NCBI GenBank assembly: GCA_030562195.1
Contig: JAUJPP010000002.1
Location: 4,216,001 to 4,280,000 of the forward strand
Origin: Nipponacmea schrenckii
Lineage: Eukaryota; Mollusca; Gastropoda; Lottiidae
Direction of reading: 5' to 3'
DNA: 64,000 bases
Each line of letters starts with the position of its first letter. Position 1 is the first letter of the stretch. The notes under the pieces are model-generated. The model was given only the letters and a program-made list of their open reading frames with translations, ran no database searches and was not told where the DNA came from. Made by a program: the position numbers and the translations under genes. Positions 1-12,062 of this stretch are shown in pieces.

Positions 1-61
1 TTACACCCATGTTTCTCACAATTTTGAAAATAAGAAAAACGGCAAAATATCCGAACTAACG

Positions 62-410
62 GAAGTTCTTTCGTGCATCGATAAAAACATAATCTACCTA
101 ATTTCCTGTAAAAAATGTGACGCGTTGCGCACTCGTTTAAGCGGTCATCGCTTTGACATTCTTCATAAAAGATAGACCAATTGCAAACCATTTCAATTCA
201 ACCAATCATTCCATTCAAGATCTTCTTGTTATGCCCATAGAAAAGGTATCAGTTTCTACAACAATAAAACAAAGCGAGGGAGAGTTTCTGGATAGACCAA
301 TTAAAATAGTCGTACCTCACGGTCTAAATATCCAGCATGACAATCAGATTATACCTTTTGTTGCCACCTACAATTCTACAGCTAAAAATGACTGTGATTG
401 TGAAACGCTT
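62..410 (+). mobile_element. Penelope-like element remnant (GIY-YIG endonuclease C-terminus)
   Basis: The translation gives pieces typical of the C-terminal end of Penelope-like retroelement proteins: NIIYLISCKKC (about 88-120), LRTRLSGHRFDILHK (about 128-172), then RPIANHFNSTNHSIQDL and, near the end, PHGLN followed by IPFVATYN. In intact relatives the Cys motif is followed by a G-[IV]-Y / Y-V-G-E-T-G segment; here that segment is missing and the frame breaks near 172. It is therefore a dead fragment. The family call rests on motif order recognised by eye. Confidence 0.6.
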
Positions 411-416
411 TTATAA

Positions 417-844
417 AGAACTCCAGGCTGAAAAGGAATAAAAAATCTGAGTAATTTTCTTGTACTATTAGATTAGATCCCCTTTCATTATCTCCCTGAA
501 TTAATCACTTTGCATTTCCTTTATTTTGTTATCTTGTTAATTTCTCGAGAAGTAGCTCATTCTCTATCAATTGATGTATTTGGAATTCGGAAGGTATAGT
601 CTCTTCTTGTGACTGAGGCCAGTGCTTCTATAGGAGAGCATCTCTTATAACACCCTTAACCAAGCTTGGTCAAACTCAAACTATATGATGGCACAAAACA
701 CTTTGCTGCAAACTTGCTGGAAAATTAAGCAGTCTCAAATTTGACGAGGTTAATACAGAGCAGAACCATTATCATCTGCAGATACATGCATAGACTTAAA
801 TCTGATCTAATGTTGCTAATTACATAACAGAGCAAGCACCAGAA
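417..844. other. No gene seen
   Basis: AT-rich sequence without a supported reading frame. Part of 600-844 may belong to the decayed retroelement that becomes recognisable from 845, but no frame can be followed. Confidence 0.4.
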
Positions 845-1060
845 GCACTTTCAAAAGATTTCCTGATGTGTTTGATGGTCTACGGTGTCTCGATGGAGAA
901 TACAACATTGAAATTGATCCTTAATAAATATTAAAGCTCCTTGGTCCGACCTGTCAAATATCATCATTGAAAGGTTCCAGTTCCAATTAAAGCTGAACTT
1001 TGTGAGAAGCTTGATGAGTTAACTAAAATTGGACTTCTAAAAAGGAGCTTGAAAATGTAA
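845..1060 (+). mobile_element. Ty3/gypsy pol remnant (protease-RT linker)
   Basis: Broken frames encode FPDVFDGLRCLDGEYNIEID and then VPVPIKAELCEKLDELTKIG. This is the segment just before the reverse-transcriptase palm in K02A2.6-type gypsy polyproteins. Stops and a frame change lie between the two pieces and nothing follows, so this is a short relic. It is separate from the full Ty3 element at 48828-54293 and in the opposite orientation. Confidence 0.65.
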
Positions 1061-1981
1061 TTTCATGTGGGCGTACAAAAAAAGAAGATCCAGTTTGAAT
1101 TATAGATTATAATAAATATAGGCCTACCGGTACCAGAGAACCTTTTATAAACATTATCGTTTTCAAAATAATTATCGGATACCGGTATCTATATATTTTT
1201 ATCAAACATATTTGGGATTTTAGCCTTAATCTTAACTACATTCTGTGAAGGTATTATTTTATTAATAAATCTATCACTATAGTATTAATATTCATTTGAT
1301 TATTAGATTATTATAGTAGGCCTATTTATCTTGTCTAGTAGGCTACCTCATCAACATGATATTTAAAGATTGTCAAAACTGAAACCATCATCCCTTTGAA
1401 AATCTACGCATTTATATTAAACAATGTAACAAAATATGTGAGATAGTGGATGTTAGTTGACATATTATCTGATAACAGTGATTAATTTGTTCTGAAGAGT
1501 TTCATTTGGCGCTCTACTTTTACTTTTGTTTATTAAAATCAGGTCATGGGGTTATAAATAGAACTTCCTATAACACTACGAGTCAAACATTTACATTTAA
1601 GCCTATTATCGTTACATACATGTACATAACGCCATTTCCAATTGATTATGAACTCTTAAAAACCTTCATACAAAAAGGTATTGTGAAAAAATCACCTGTG
1701 TACAAATTCTTAAAAGTTTTGATTAATCAAATCTGTACTCGCTGATATGGGTACGAAATATTGAACCGGAAGTTTTGATACTCGTGACTGCCAAGAGTGT
1801 TGAGACATCACAAGCAGCACAGGGAAAATATTAATTGTTATGACTTAATATGTTTGAATAGGAAAGAAATACAGTAGTCGGTTAAAATAAAACGTTATGA
1901 AGCAGTTTTTATTGATTAAGGGACCGGATTGGTAAGACTTGGAAGCCTGTCAAAAAGGATAAACCCAGGAGAGTACGAAAA
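1061..1981. other. 5' flank of the TMEM130-like gene
   Basis: AT-rich spacer without a supported gene. Short CAT/GCCTA-rich words such as taggcctac recur here and elsewhere in the window. The promoter and 5' UTR of the gene starting at 1982 should lie in its last few hundred bases, but no core promoter element stands out. Confidence 0.4.
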
Positions 1982-4900
1982 ATGGCATTGTTGACATTTA
2001 TTTACGCAGCACTATTTTTGCTCAATTTCACCTGGTCGAGTTATTCCAGTATTTTTGTTGCGGCAAAGAATGGTCTCGAAGGAGGTCCATCACGATCGAG
2101 TATCGTCCCAGTCAACATACCAACTGTTGAGCCACCATTGAAGAGTAAGATATAAATACATTATATTATTGTTCTCTAGGCCAAGCTAAGTTAGATACCC
2201 ACAAGGCACAAATTAATAGTGTGTAGAGCTGAGGAAATGTATTTATGCTCATCTGCAGTCAAATACTCTAGTATTCAGGGAGTAATAAACATATATGGTT
2301 TAATTTTACTGGTACCTGTACAGTATTATGTCTACATCTAGTCCGAAACTTACTTACTCTATTCCCAGCCTCTGATACTGATAGCTATTTTGTTGCAACG
2401 GTTAATCAGTTAACCAATTCCGGTTAGGATTTCATGGTTACCCGGGCCTGATTTGATACTGATACTGATAGCTACATGAAAATGTGGTCGTATATTGCCA
2501 TCACCCCTGTCCGTCCGTCCGTCAACTTGTGTACGCGATACAGGCTAGAGTTCTTATCCGATTTTAATGAAACTTGGTATATGCATTCACCTTGATAATA
2601 TCTCGGACAAGTTCTAAAATGGCACGATTCCAAATGTCGGTTTATGAGTTATTGCACTTCATTGAATGAAAAAACGCTCAAATTTACTTGTGTACGCAAT
2701 AGAAGCTGTAGTTTTCATCCAATTTGAATGAAACTTGGTATGTGTATTCATCTTGATAATATCTTGGACACGTTATAAAATGGTGCGATTCTAGATGTCG
2801 GTTTATGAGTTATTGCCCTTGATTAAATAAAATAACATGGAATTTTCTGTTTGCTGAAGTGGGCGTATGTTACCTTGCCTGGCAAGCTATCTTTACCTTA
2901 TGTTATACAGGTATTAGCATTTGTATTATTAACCGGGTAATTAACGGTTATTGCTAGGGCTGGCAAAATTTATCGAAATTCCGATTAATCGTCGATTACT
3001 TACCTGCCGATTACGATTATCGATCTAAAATTCCATAATCGATTATCATGATTCAATAAATTATATCCAATCAATTTTTTCAAACAACTGTTTACAAGAT
3101 GGAATGAACAATACTATCACAAAACCTACCAAATAATACCGCTATCGACTTTTAATACGACACAATAACAACTATAGGCCTATAAATAACAACAGTGTAG
3201 AGCTCCATCTGCTGGGAGGATATGCTACTTTCATTTTCAAATGTACTGTGTTTACGATACTCGAATGTGGTTATCTCCCTTACTTAAAATAGACATGAAA
3301 ATTCTACCGATTATTAATCGATTATCGGTCGGTGCACGTCACCGATTATTTGCCGATAATCGATATTAAAATCATAATCGATTCCCAGCCCTAGTTATTG
3401 CCGAATGTTACCCGGTTAGTTAAAATCACTAACCATTTCAACACTACTATTTGGACAGATATGGCTGGGGGAGAGTCAGAAAAACTAGGCACCAAAAACT
3501 TGGGATTTTCCGCACCTCTGTGGGTGCAGGGGTTTTAAACATATTTACATACCTCGAATCCACTAAACCTCGATATATTTGGAAAGATGTATGTTTTTGT
3601 AGTTCAGTAATACCATCATTATCCCCTTACACCATCCATGTCACGCCTGTGGTTGCGTCAATTTTTTTTAAGAATTTCAATTACTCAGTCGCTATCTCGA
3701 ATTGCGTGCCCTTTAAAAATTTCTGACGTGTCACGTTATAAAATCAAACGAAGCATCATCTTGTACATTCACTTGACCCAGAAACGTCGAAATTTTGGAT
3801 GAGCGTGCAATTTGAAATGGCGACTGATCGATTGAAATTCTTGAAAAAAATTTTAGCACAGGCATGACATGAGTGGTGTATGGGGATAATGATGGTATGA
3901 TTTAACTACAAAAACATCCATCTTTCCAAATGAATCAGGGTTTTGTGGATTCAAGGAATGTATATACGTTTAAAACCCCAGTACCCTTGCTAGTTTTTCT
4001 GACTCTCCCCCAGCCATATCTGTCCAAATTGCTATCAGAGTCTGGGAATTGAGTCAGCAAGTTTCGGACAAACCCATCGGTAGAATAAAAGTATGAGCAT
4101 GTTATTTTTTTTCTAGACTGTACAATGTCTGCATATCTATAAGGCATTTGTTATTTTACACACTTGTGAACTCGTCTTCTTTTTTACAATAAAATCCTAT
4201 TAATTTTTGAAAATAGTACTTTTTGTTTCATATCCAAATAACAGCATACTATATCTAGTATTTCTCATTTAGTATTGTCTATTTAAATCAATATTTTTGT
4301 TATGTACAGAATTTGATGTTTTGGGTCTTGATTATATGTAAATTGTCTTCAGAGTACTAGAAATGCACGAAAATTGCATAATTCTCCAGAAATGACAAGT
4401 CATCATTTTAACTTTCAATACAAAATATACTAGATTCACAATGATTCATTGAATGATGCTTTGTCCAAAATTTGCTAGATTTTCTCATGTGTGTAAAATT
4501 ACATAGATATGATTTTGCTGTATGAATAAAGACTAACAATGTCAATTTGTTCTTTTTTTAAAACCTTATCTTTTAATTACAGCGAATTACACATTAATTC
4601 TATCCTATTCTGGGCCAGCAGTTTTGGATTCATTGATAACTTTTGAAGCACGTCTTTATGATCGCTTTGGTCATTATGAACAGTCCAAAAAATTCCACTA
4701 CACTTGGTCGAACACAGCTAATCAATCTTATGAAGAAACTTGGGGTGATTACCAGTCATCCATACATAAAGTATTTCCCAGTGATTTGATAGAAAGAGGA
4801 CAATATTTAGTAACAGTTTCTGTTACTGGCGAAGGAAAAACTATGTTAGCATTTGCCAGCCTTCCTTTTATTTTGACTGGTGAGACACTTATTTTAAAAA

Positions 4901-7900
4901 AATCTTTTTTTTAAAGAAGTTAAAACATATGTTAGTGCTTTTCATTTAGTTAACTTTAAGATGCTTTACTTTAAAAGCATACATTTCACCAACATTGCAA
5001 AATAAAGATCAAGCTATAAGCTAACTTTTCTGAAAGGAAGTACGGTAAAAGAAACGGTTAAAGTTAAATTTAATGCTATTCTTTCCTTTTCAGAGAGTCT
5101 AAATGGCCAGTTAAGCTTAAACCAATCATTACCTTATCAGAGAAATGCATCAGTTTTTGCCACTGGTAAGAAAATGCAACTGAAATTAAATTTAACTGAT
5201 AAATTTGATAGAAATCTTACTCATGAATATTTCTGGTATATAGATGGTGAATTCAAGGAGTATACAAATGAACCAAAATACAATATGAGTTTGACCAAAC
5301 CAGGCAATCATACTGTGGAAGTTACAGTTTATGTAACATTTTTAGATAATTTGGGTGTTCAATTCAGAAGAAAACCCCATAAACATTCCAGTAGTAAAGC
5401 ATGTAGTGATATATCAACAACTGATAAATGTGGCAATTATATACATCATGTTTATGCGAAAGGTGAGTTCTATTTTTTAGACTTTATCACTCATAGGCCA
5501 CCAGATGTTTATTTAATGAGCTAATGTCATCTTTTCATCTTTCAGGAGCACTAGTATTGATATCAGTTTATTGGCCTATATTGCAACCACTCAAATTTTT
5601 TTTATTTGTGAGCACTGGATGAAATTCTATATACGATATGTTTCAGATTCTAAGCAAATTGATAAATAAACAACTTAGTCAAGCAGATTGACCAACTAAA
5701 TGAATCCGTTTGAGCAAGGATAGCAAGCAATATATATCACATGATACTCAAGTTAGACAGTATAATACAACAATTTTAACAGTTGGCCATCTAGTCTTTT
5801 TACACCACTTGTCCAAGTAAACTACTTCTTAGCATCTCCAGTTTGCAATATTGCTTGACAAATAAATCCATGTTATCCGTTTAAGGTAATAAGATATGTT
5901 TTTTTTGTAGAACCATTAAGTATTGTTCGTATTGATGGTGGAACAAGTGTTGGTGTCAATAGTTTTATAACTTTAAATATATCTTGTTTAGGAAGGTAAG
6001 TACATGTATAGTTAGTTTGCACAATGATGACATGGCAAAAAATTTGTTTTGAATTGTTCAGTAACAAAACAACAAATATTATAGCCATATGTGGCACCAT
6101 ATTACAATTTGTAACAAAATCTGGGAAAAAATCAACAGGTGAAAATGATTAAGCCAGCTGTCAGAAGTTTACTATTTCAAGGTCAAAATTAAAATTTTAG
6201 TTTTCCATTTTTCGAATTATAAACAGAAATAACTGAACTTTTATGACAATATAGCCAGCAAAATGCAGTTTGTGTCCTAAGTCCTTTTCTTAACAAATAT
6301 TTTCTGTTGGAGTTATGCACTAACCCCAAAAGAAATAATATTAGGATTAAAGCTGAATGCCCCTTGGGGCAAAATCCAACTTTTTTCGTCATAATTTTAT
6401 TTACAAAATGTCAACTTATTTTCGAAATATTAAGTAGAGGTTTTGCTCCCTATATAGATGTAAATTAGAATTTGTCAGTGTCATTATGAAGATGATCCCT
6501 ATTGATTTTCGTGATGATTGGATAATTTTTCAATGAAATATCGTGTCAGACTTAACCTTTACACTCCATTACGTATAGGGTTCAACTCGTGCTCACTCTA
6601 CAATCAACAATTCTTCAAGGATTCCTTTGATAAATGACTTCTATTGATTTTCTTGATGATCGAATAATCTTTCACCGAAATATCGCATCTGACTCAGCGA
6701 TTTTCACTCCCATTACCCATAAGGTGAAACTCGTGCTCACTCTACAGGCAACAATTCTTTACGGATTCTTTTGATTTTAATTTTGTGGGTCATTGTCAAT
6801 ATGAAGATGATCCCTATTGATTTTCATGATGATCGGATAATTTTTCACCAAAATATCGTGTCTTACTTAGCTTTTTTCACTTCATTAGCTACAGGGTGCA
6901 ACTCGTGCTCATTCTACACTCTACAATTCTCTATGGATTCTTTTTATTTTTATTTTTTGGGTCAGTGTCATTATGAAGATGATCCCTATTGATTATCGTG
7001 ATGATCGGATAATTTTTCACTGAAATATCGCATCTGACTTAGCGTTTTTCACTTCATTAGCTTTAGGGTGCAACTCGTGCTCACTCTACAGGCTACAATT
7101 CTTTATGGATTCTTTTGATTTTTTTTTTGTGGGTCAGTGTCACTATGAAGATGATCCCTATTGATTTTTGTGATGATTGAATAATTTTTCACCGAAATAT
7201 CGTGTCTGACTTAGCTTTTTTCACTCCATTACCTATAGGGTGCACCCTGCTCACTCTACAGTCTATAATTCTCTATGGATTCTTTTGATTGTTTGTATGT
7301 GTGTTGATATCATTATGAACATGCACACTATCAAATTTAGTGATGATCTGATTATTTTCTTCTTCGATATCGCATAAAACTTTGATATCGCAGTTGTTTT
7401 GAATATATGCATTTAGCTTGTGAGTTTTTGCCTTTGACTTCAATATTCATTCAGTGAATGTTTTTTGAGTTATTGAATTTTTCAAATTTAATGCTGCCAG
7501 TGGGCGTATGTTACCTTGCCTGGCAAGCTATCTTATTAAAAATGAATATGTATTTTCCAAATTTAGAGCTTCTACATCCAACAGATTTTGAGATATACAT
7601 ACAACAATTTTAAGGAGGCAAAAATATTGAAAACACCTTATCTAAATAGATGTTGGAGGTCAAATATCAAATATCTACTGATAGACAGGATCAATGAACT
7701 TTCACCTACTTTCGCCAGGTCATCAAAGGTTAAAGTCAGAAGATGCAAATTTATAAAACAGGCCAAAAAATGTTCCAATTATAATTTTTGCCAAGCCTGT
7801 ATTTGCACATTTCCAAATATGCCAAAAAGTAGTAAACTTGTTTAATATGTGGCATTTTTGACTTGATACTTTTCAGGTTTTTTTCAAATTTGGAATCTAC

Positions 7901-9130
7901 ACATTCTTCAATATCATACACTACATGTTGCTTCCAAATTGTCTGCAACTGTAGTGGGCCTAAAATGAATATGTAAAAAAAATTTTATACATGTATGTTT
8001 CTTATTTTTCAGTTCTCCAACTGGGGTGTGTTGGAATGTGACCAAATTAAATAGAAAGAAACTGAATGAAACTTACAGTTGTGTTCCAAAAACTTTCAAT
8101 AATACAAATTGTTTTCATAGAATAAATGTAAAACCTGAAGAAAAGGGCTGGCATGATGTACAATTATCTGTATATAATGATGTTAGCTATTTAAATGGCC
8201 ATTATTTTGTGTTTGCTTATAATCCAGGTAAGTTGTTTAGATTGCTCTATTATGTTTCGCATCAAAATCAATAAAGAGACCAGTTAGTTTGGATACAGGC
8301 CTGAATTTCCTGGGCATTTATGAGAATGGCTCAATACACTGTCAGTTTTGTTTTTATGAGAATTATAGAATGAAAGCTAGATTTCATGCAAACATCTGAT
8401 GAAAGTTAGCAAACTAATGACACAGGAATTGGTAGTAAATTTCTTTATGACTCTTGTATATATATTAAGATAGATTGGGACAATTTTGCTATTTCATTGG
8501 TTTATTTGGGTCTTGAATATACATGTTAATAGTCTTTAGAAGTACTAGAAATGAATGAAATCACATTATTTCTTTGAAATCAAAGAGTTTCCCCCATGTA
8601 TACATGCCTTTTCTATATAGAAAATAAGCCTCAAGAAAAGGCGTTTTAACTTTCGAACGTGGATAATTTGAACGCAGGGATGCTATTTTGATAGTGAACA
8701 GTGAACATTATAACTGATTAGGGTGAGATAATAAAATTCTGTTTCTGAGACTAATGAACAATAACTCCTTTAAGTATAATGGGATTTAAAATGTGGTTGT
8801 TTATTTTTTTCAGACAAACAAAGTTCATCAATGCTCACAGTACCAATAGTGTTTAGTATATTAGTATGTATTATTGTCATTATTGGAGGAGTTTATCTGT
8901 GGAAAATGAAAAAGAAGCCATTTATTGAGGTGGCAGATTTTGAATTTCATCCATCAATAGCAAGAAATGAGTCTTATATCTCAATTTCTGATTTGTTAGA
9001 AAGGATGAAAAAACACTTCAAAAAGTCCAACCGAACATTATCAGTGCAAAGCTGTGATCCACAAATACCATCTAATAGAGCTGGTAATGACAGTGGTGAA
9101 ACCAGTAGACTTATTTATGAAACTTTATAA
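1982..9130 (+). CDS. TMEM130: TMEM130-like PKD-domain type I membrane glycoprotein
   Basis: Six exons: 1982-2144, 4583-4879, 5094-5462, 5911-5995, 8013-8227 and 8814-9130. All have GT-AG borders, phase is kept at every junction, and the sum is 481 codons plus TAA. The start is the first ATG and gives a hydrophobic signal peptide (MALLTFIYAALFLLNFTWSS). The ectodomain has a PKD-like stretch in exon 3 (EYFWYIDGEF, then a G-N-H-T-V-E-V-T-V strand) and many N-x-S/T sites. Exons 4-5 join to give CLGSSPTGVCWNV, resembling the GSPPLTVCW region of vertebrate TMEM130. One transmembrane helix (VPIVFSILVCIIVIIGGVYLW) starts exon 6, followed by a tail of about 80 residues. TMEM130 is related to PMEL/GPNMB and its function is poorly known. 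Introns 1 and 4 are swollen by transposons. The family call is strong from overall order, the exact orthology less so. Confidence 0.85.
2470..2893 (+). mobile_element. Pearl-like element, copy 1
   Basis: The left end is a decayed hairpin (acatgaaaatgtgg) followed by a gtccgtccgtc tract. Two core units carry the phrase 'gaatgaaacttggtat' and 'cggtttatgagttattgc'. The right end is gtgggcgtatgttacc plus the palindrome cttgcc-t-ggcaag. It lies in intron 1 of the TMEM130-like gene, next to palindromic sequence built on ggttaacc/acccgggt words. Confidence 0.75.
2955..3393. mobile_element. hAT-type MITE with exact 8-bp target duplication
   Basis: Terminal inverted repeats tagggctgg / ccagcccta bound 439 bp. 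The flanks carry identical 8-bp duplications gttattgc at 2947-2954 and 3394-3401. The interior is rich in cgattatcgat / ttaatcgattat words, so it can fold back on itself. No transposase frame is present. TIR plus 8-bp duplication fits the hAT superfamily; the superfamily call is inference from these two signs. Confidence 0.85.
3451..4027. mobile_element. Long fold-back (palindromic) element
   Basis: The two halves are near reverse complements: ttggacagatatggctgggg at 3451 pairs with ccccagccatatctgtccaa ending at 4027, and the match runs inward for roughly 200 bp with gaps (for example taccatcattatcccc near 3610 against ggggataatgatggta near 3885). No coding capacity. Target duplication not identified. 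It sits in intron 1 of the TMEM130-like gene. Confidence 0.8.
4318..4450 (+). repeat. Dispersed 'ttgggtcttga' repeat, copy 1 (5' part)
   Basis: Shares ttgggtcttga, agtactagaaatgca and a following aatcgcataa-like block with copies at 8505-8765 and 18285-18550. It is truncated relative to those. Class unknown. Confidence 0.55.
6470..7534 (+). mobile_element. Pearl-like element, copy 2 (about 170-bp core type)
   Basis: Five tandem core units of about 160-175 bp, each beginning with cattatgaagatgatccct and containing gatgatcggataatttttca and gggtgcaactcgtgctcact, end in a degenerate unit and the standard right end (gtgggcgtatgttacc, cttgcctggcaag). The hairpin left end is lost or too decayed to place. 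The core differs from that of copies 1, 3 and 4 although the right end is the same. Located in intron 4 of the TMEM130-like gene. Confidence 0.75.
8505..8765 (+). repeat. Dispersed 'ttgggtcttga' repeat, copy 2
   Basis: Matches 18285-18550 along its length: ttgggtcttgaatata at the start, a central agtactagaaatgaatg block, and the end aaattctgtttctgagacta. Located in intron 5 of the TMEM130-like gene. Confidence 0.6.
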
Positions 9131-10984
9131 CCCTAAAATGTGTTTGTTTGGAATTAAATAGGTGCTTTAACAGTTTGAATTCAAAGCCAATTTTTATATG
9201 CCCAGATTTGATGATTTTTACCAAAAGGCATTTTGTCATAAGAGGCTTTGTAGGTTTACGATTCAAACCAAATGGTATTATGCAGTGTTTTTGTATAACA
9301 GGAACTATATGATAAATTAGCTAAAGGAGCTATGAGTGTATTTGTAAATAATCAAATTAAATGTGATATGCACAACACTTACATAACAAAACACAATGGG
9401 GCATTTGGAAAATTTTCATTAGCAAAATGTTCAAATTTTTTTTTTTATTTATGTCCAATTATCTACAATTTTTTGGATTGGCTTATATCTTGTGACCTTC
9501 AATGTGACAAAGTTAAGGATCATTGTCTTGGACAGTTTCAGAACTGTCCAAAAACAGGTAAATATGCTACTTCTGAGCTAGCATGTGACCTGATTCAACC
9601 AGAGTGGCATGGCCCAGGTTAATTCTAATAATTTCTAATGGACACCTTTTATTTACAATTTTCAAAAAAGGGTTTTGCACACATACCTCAATATTTCAAA
9701 TCTCTAATTATAATCATGTGAGTGGGATACGTCATTCTCCCTAGTTATTAAAACTTTTAAATATACATGCTATGTAAATTAATTCTTGAAATTATAAGTG
9801 TAATATTTAACTAAACTTGTTTAAAGTATTAACACAAATTATTATTTCAAAATCGTTGTTATATCAGTAATGAAAGATAGTGCTATTTTGTACAGATAGA
9901 TTGTCTATTATATATATTGAATTGTTAAATCTTTACTCTTGTTTTTGCTCATTTTCTTAATCTTTTTACTCTTTGTAATCCTTAATGAGAGGAAAGTCCA
10001 ACTTGATTTTTGATTGTTTACCTTTACAGCTTATTGAGCTAAGCATTTCAGATATGAGAGATGCTGGAGTTACTATACAGAACTTGATATTAATTACAGG
10101 TTTATGATGCGCAAATTTTTATAAAAAATATTTTTAAAAACTGCAAGTTGTACAGCATTGTCATTATTTCAGATTATTTTGTTTGATTTCTTTCTGATAA
10201 ATAAACCGAGTACTAATGATCTGAATTGCAAAAAAGAAACCCAAAAACATTTGATGAAACATAGGGAGCATCTAATGAACTTAGCAACAAATGAACTTTT
10301 CACATGAGGAATTATATAGTAAACCAAAGATTTCTGAGCACTCAAAACAACTGAACAAAAATAACAACAAAAATATATGCATTTCACTTAATTTGTAGAA
10401 AATTTCAATTGTAAAGAATACAATACAATTAAAGTTTGATTTGTAAATATCAATTTATATTTACATACATTTACTCTACTTTCAAACTAAAAATTGCTCT
10501 TTGTTATGTTTATAAATGAATAATTTACAGTATGGTTTTATTTACAATTGTTTTTTTTGTGTAAGTGATATATTTTTGTAAATAATAACATATTGTGCAA
10601 AGATTGTTGTTTGTTTTATACTTATTAATAAAGAGATACCACTTAAGTTGTTGTTCTTATTACAGTATATGAAGGATGAATGAGTGTTTGTAAAGTTCAG
10701 TTTTGCATTTTACTTTGTAAAGCATTGCATTTAGAATGGTCACTTGATTATCAATGATGTTTTTCTCTAGAAAGTCTGGATTACGTTTTGCTTTAATTCG
10801 ACGCTTAGATCTTATTAGTCCCTGGATTTATAGTCACCAGACAGAAACCATGCAGTTGAACTGAACTGTTGAATTCTTCCAAGTCCTTGATCTCCTTTAT
10901 GTGAGTAGGGGTCTCAGACTAGTGAGCTGTACTAGTCCGGTTAGGAATCTGAAAAATGTTGTTCATGGTAGTAGTAGTTCTCTG
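9131..10984 (+). other. 3' flank / probable 3' UTR of the TMEM130-like gene
   Basis: AT-rich, without a supported coding frame. Hexamers aataaa occur, for example near 10628, so polyadenylation somewhere here is possible but not resolved. The open frame at 9332-9622 shows no recognisable domain or splice context and is treated as noise. Confidence 0.4.
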
Positions 10985-12062
10985 CTGAACTTGAGCCACA
11001 GTGGCTCATTGAGTTAGACGCTTGCTTGCTTTGATTCAATCCCTGCAAAGGTAGAGGTGATCATTTGGATTTTTCAGGCCAGTTTCCCCTTGTCAGTGAT
11101 TCAGGTCGATGAGACTGGCATGGAAAAGCTTCTAGTTTTCAGATAGGACAATGAGCGAGGCTCTGTGTGCTACTGGTGTGCATATTAAAAATCCCTTGAC
11201 AGATGGAAATCTCAAAGCTTGCCAGGCAAGGTAACATACGCCCACTTCAGCAAACAGAATATTCCATGTTTTTTCATTTAATCAAGGGCAATAACTCATA
11301 AACAGACATCTGGAATCGCACCATTTTTTAACTTGTCCGAGATGTTATTAAGAGGAATACACATACCAAGTTTCATTCAAATCGGATAAAAACTACAGCT
11401 TCTATTGCGTACAAAAGTAAATTTTAACATTTAATCAAGGGCAATAACTCATAAACAGACATCTGGCAAGAAATTATCGAGATGAATACACATGCCAAGT
11501 TTCATTCACATCGGATAAAAACTACAGCTTCTATTGCGTACACAAGTAATTTTTTTACGTTTTTCCATCTAATCAAGGGCTATAACTCATAAACCGACAT
11601 CTGGAATCGTGCAATTTTCGAACTCGTCCGAGATATTCTCAAAATGAATACACATACAAAGTTTCATTCAAATCGGATGAAAACTACAGCTTCTATTGCG
11701 TACACAAGTAAATTTTAACGTTTTTCATTTAATCAAGGGCCATAACTCATAAACCAACATCTGGAATCGTGCCATTTTCGAACGTGTCCGAGATATTATC
11801 AAGATGAATGCACATACCAAGTTTCATTCAAATCGGATAAAAACTCTGGCCTGCATCGCATACACAAGTAATTGTTGACGGACGGACAGACGGACTGACG
11901 GACAGGGGTGATGGCAATATACGTCCACATTTTCACGTGGGCGCATAAAAAGTGTAGACTTGTGCCGCTGTCCAGTCAAAATTTCCCTCATTGCACACTG
12001 CATAGCATTGCCCATTTTCATTAGCCCATAAGGTGCAAAAGAGTAGGACGTAAAACTCCATT
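10985..12062 (+). mobile_element. tRNA-derived SINE (family B), split by a pearl-like element
   Basis: The head resembles a tRNA promoter: box A-like gtggctcattgagttagacg near 10999 and box B-like gattcaatccc near 11033. The body runs to 11215, is interrupted by the pearl-like element 11216-11950, and resumes to the end gtaaaactccattca near 12060. The 3' half is also present uninterrupted at 23930-24085, and the head in opposite orientation at 33690-33945. Those copies show what the unbroken SINE looks like. Confidence 0.7.
11216..11950 (-). mobile_element. Pearl-like element, copy 3
   Basis: Begins with gcttgccaggcaaggtaaca, then tacgcccactt, then four to five core units (aaaactacagcttctattgc, aatcaagggcaataactcat). 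Ends with a ggacggacagacgg tract and the hairpin acgtccacattttcacgtgg followed by gcgcataaaa. It is inserted in a SINE (10985-12062) without an obvious target duplication. Confidence 0.85.

Noticed and set aside
1506..1745. 79-codon frame before the TMEM130-like gene
   Set aside because: Starts at a non-ATG codon, AT-driven composition, no homology recognised.
9332..9622. 96-codon frame downstream of the TMEM130-like gene
   Set aside because: Low-complexity, no domain, no splice links; best explained as 3' UTR or intergenic.
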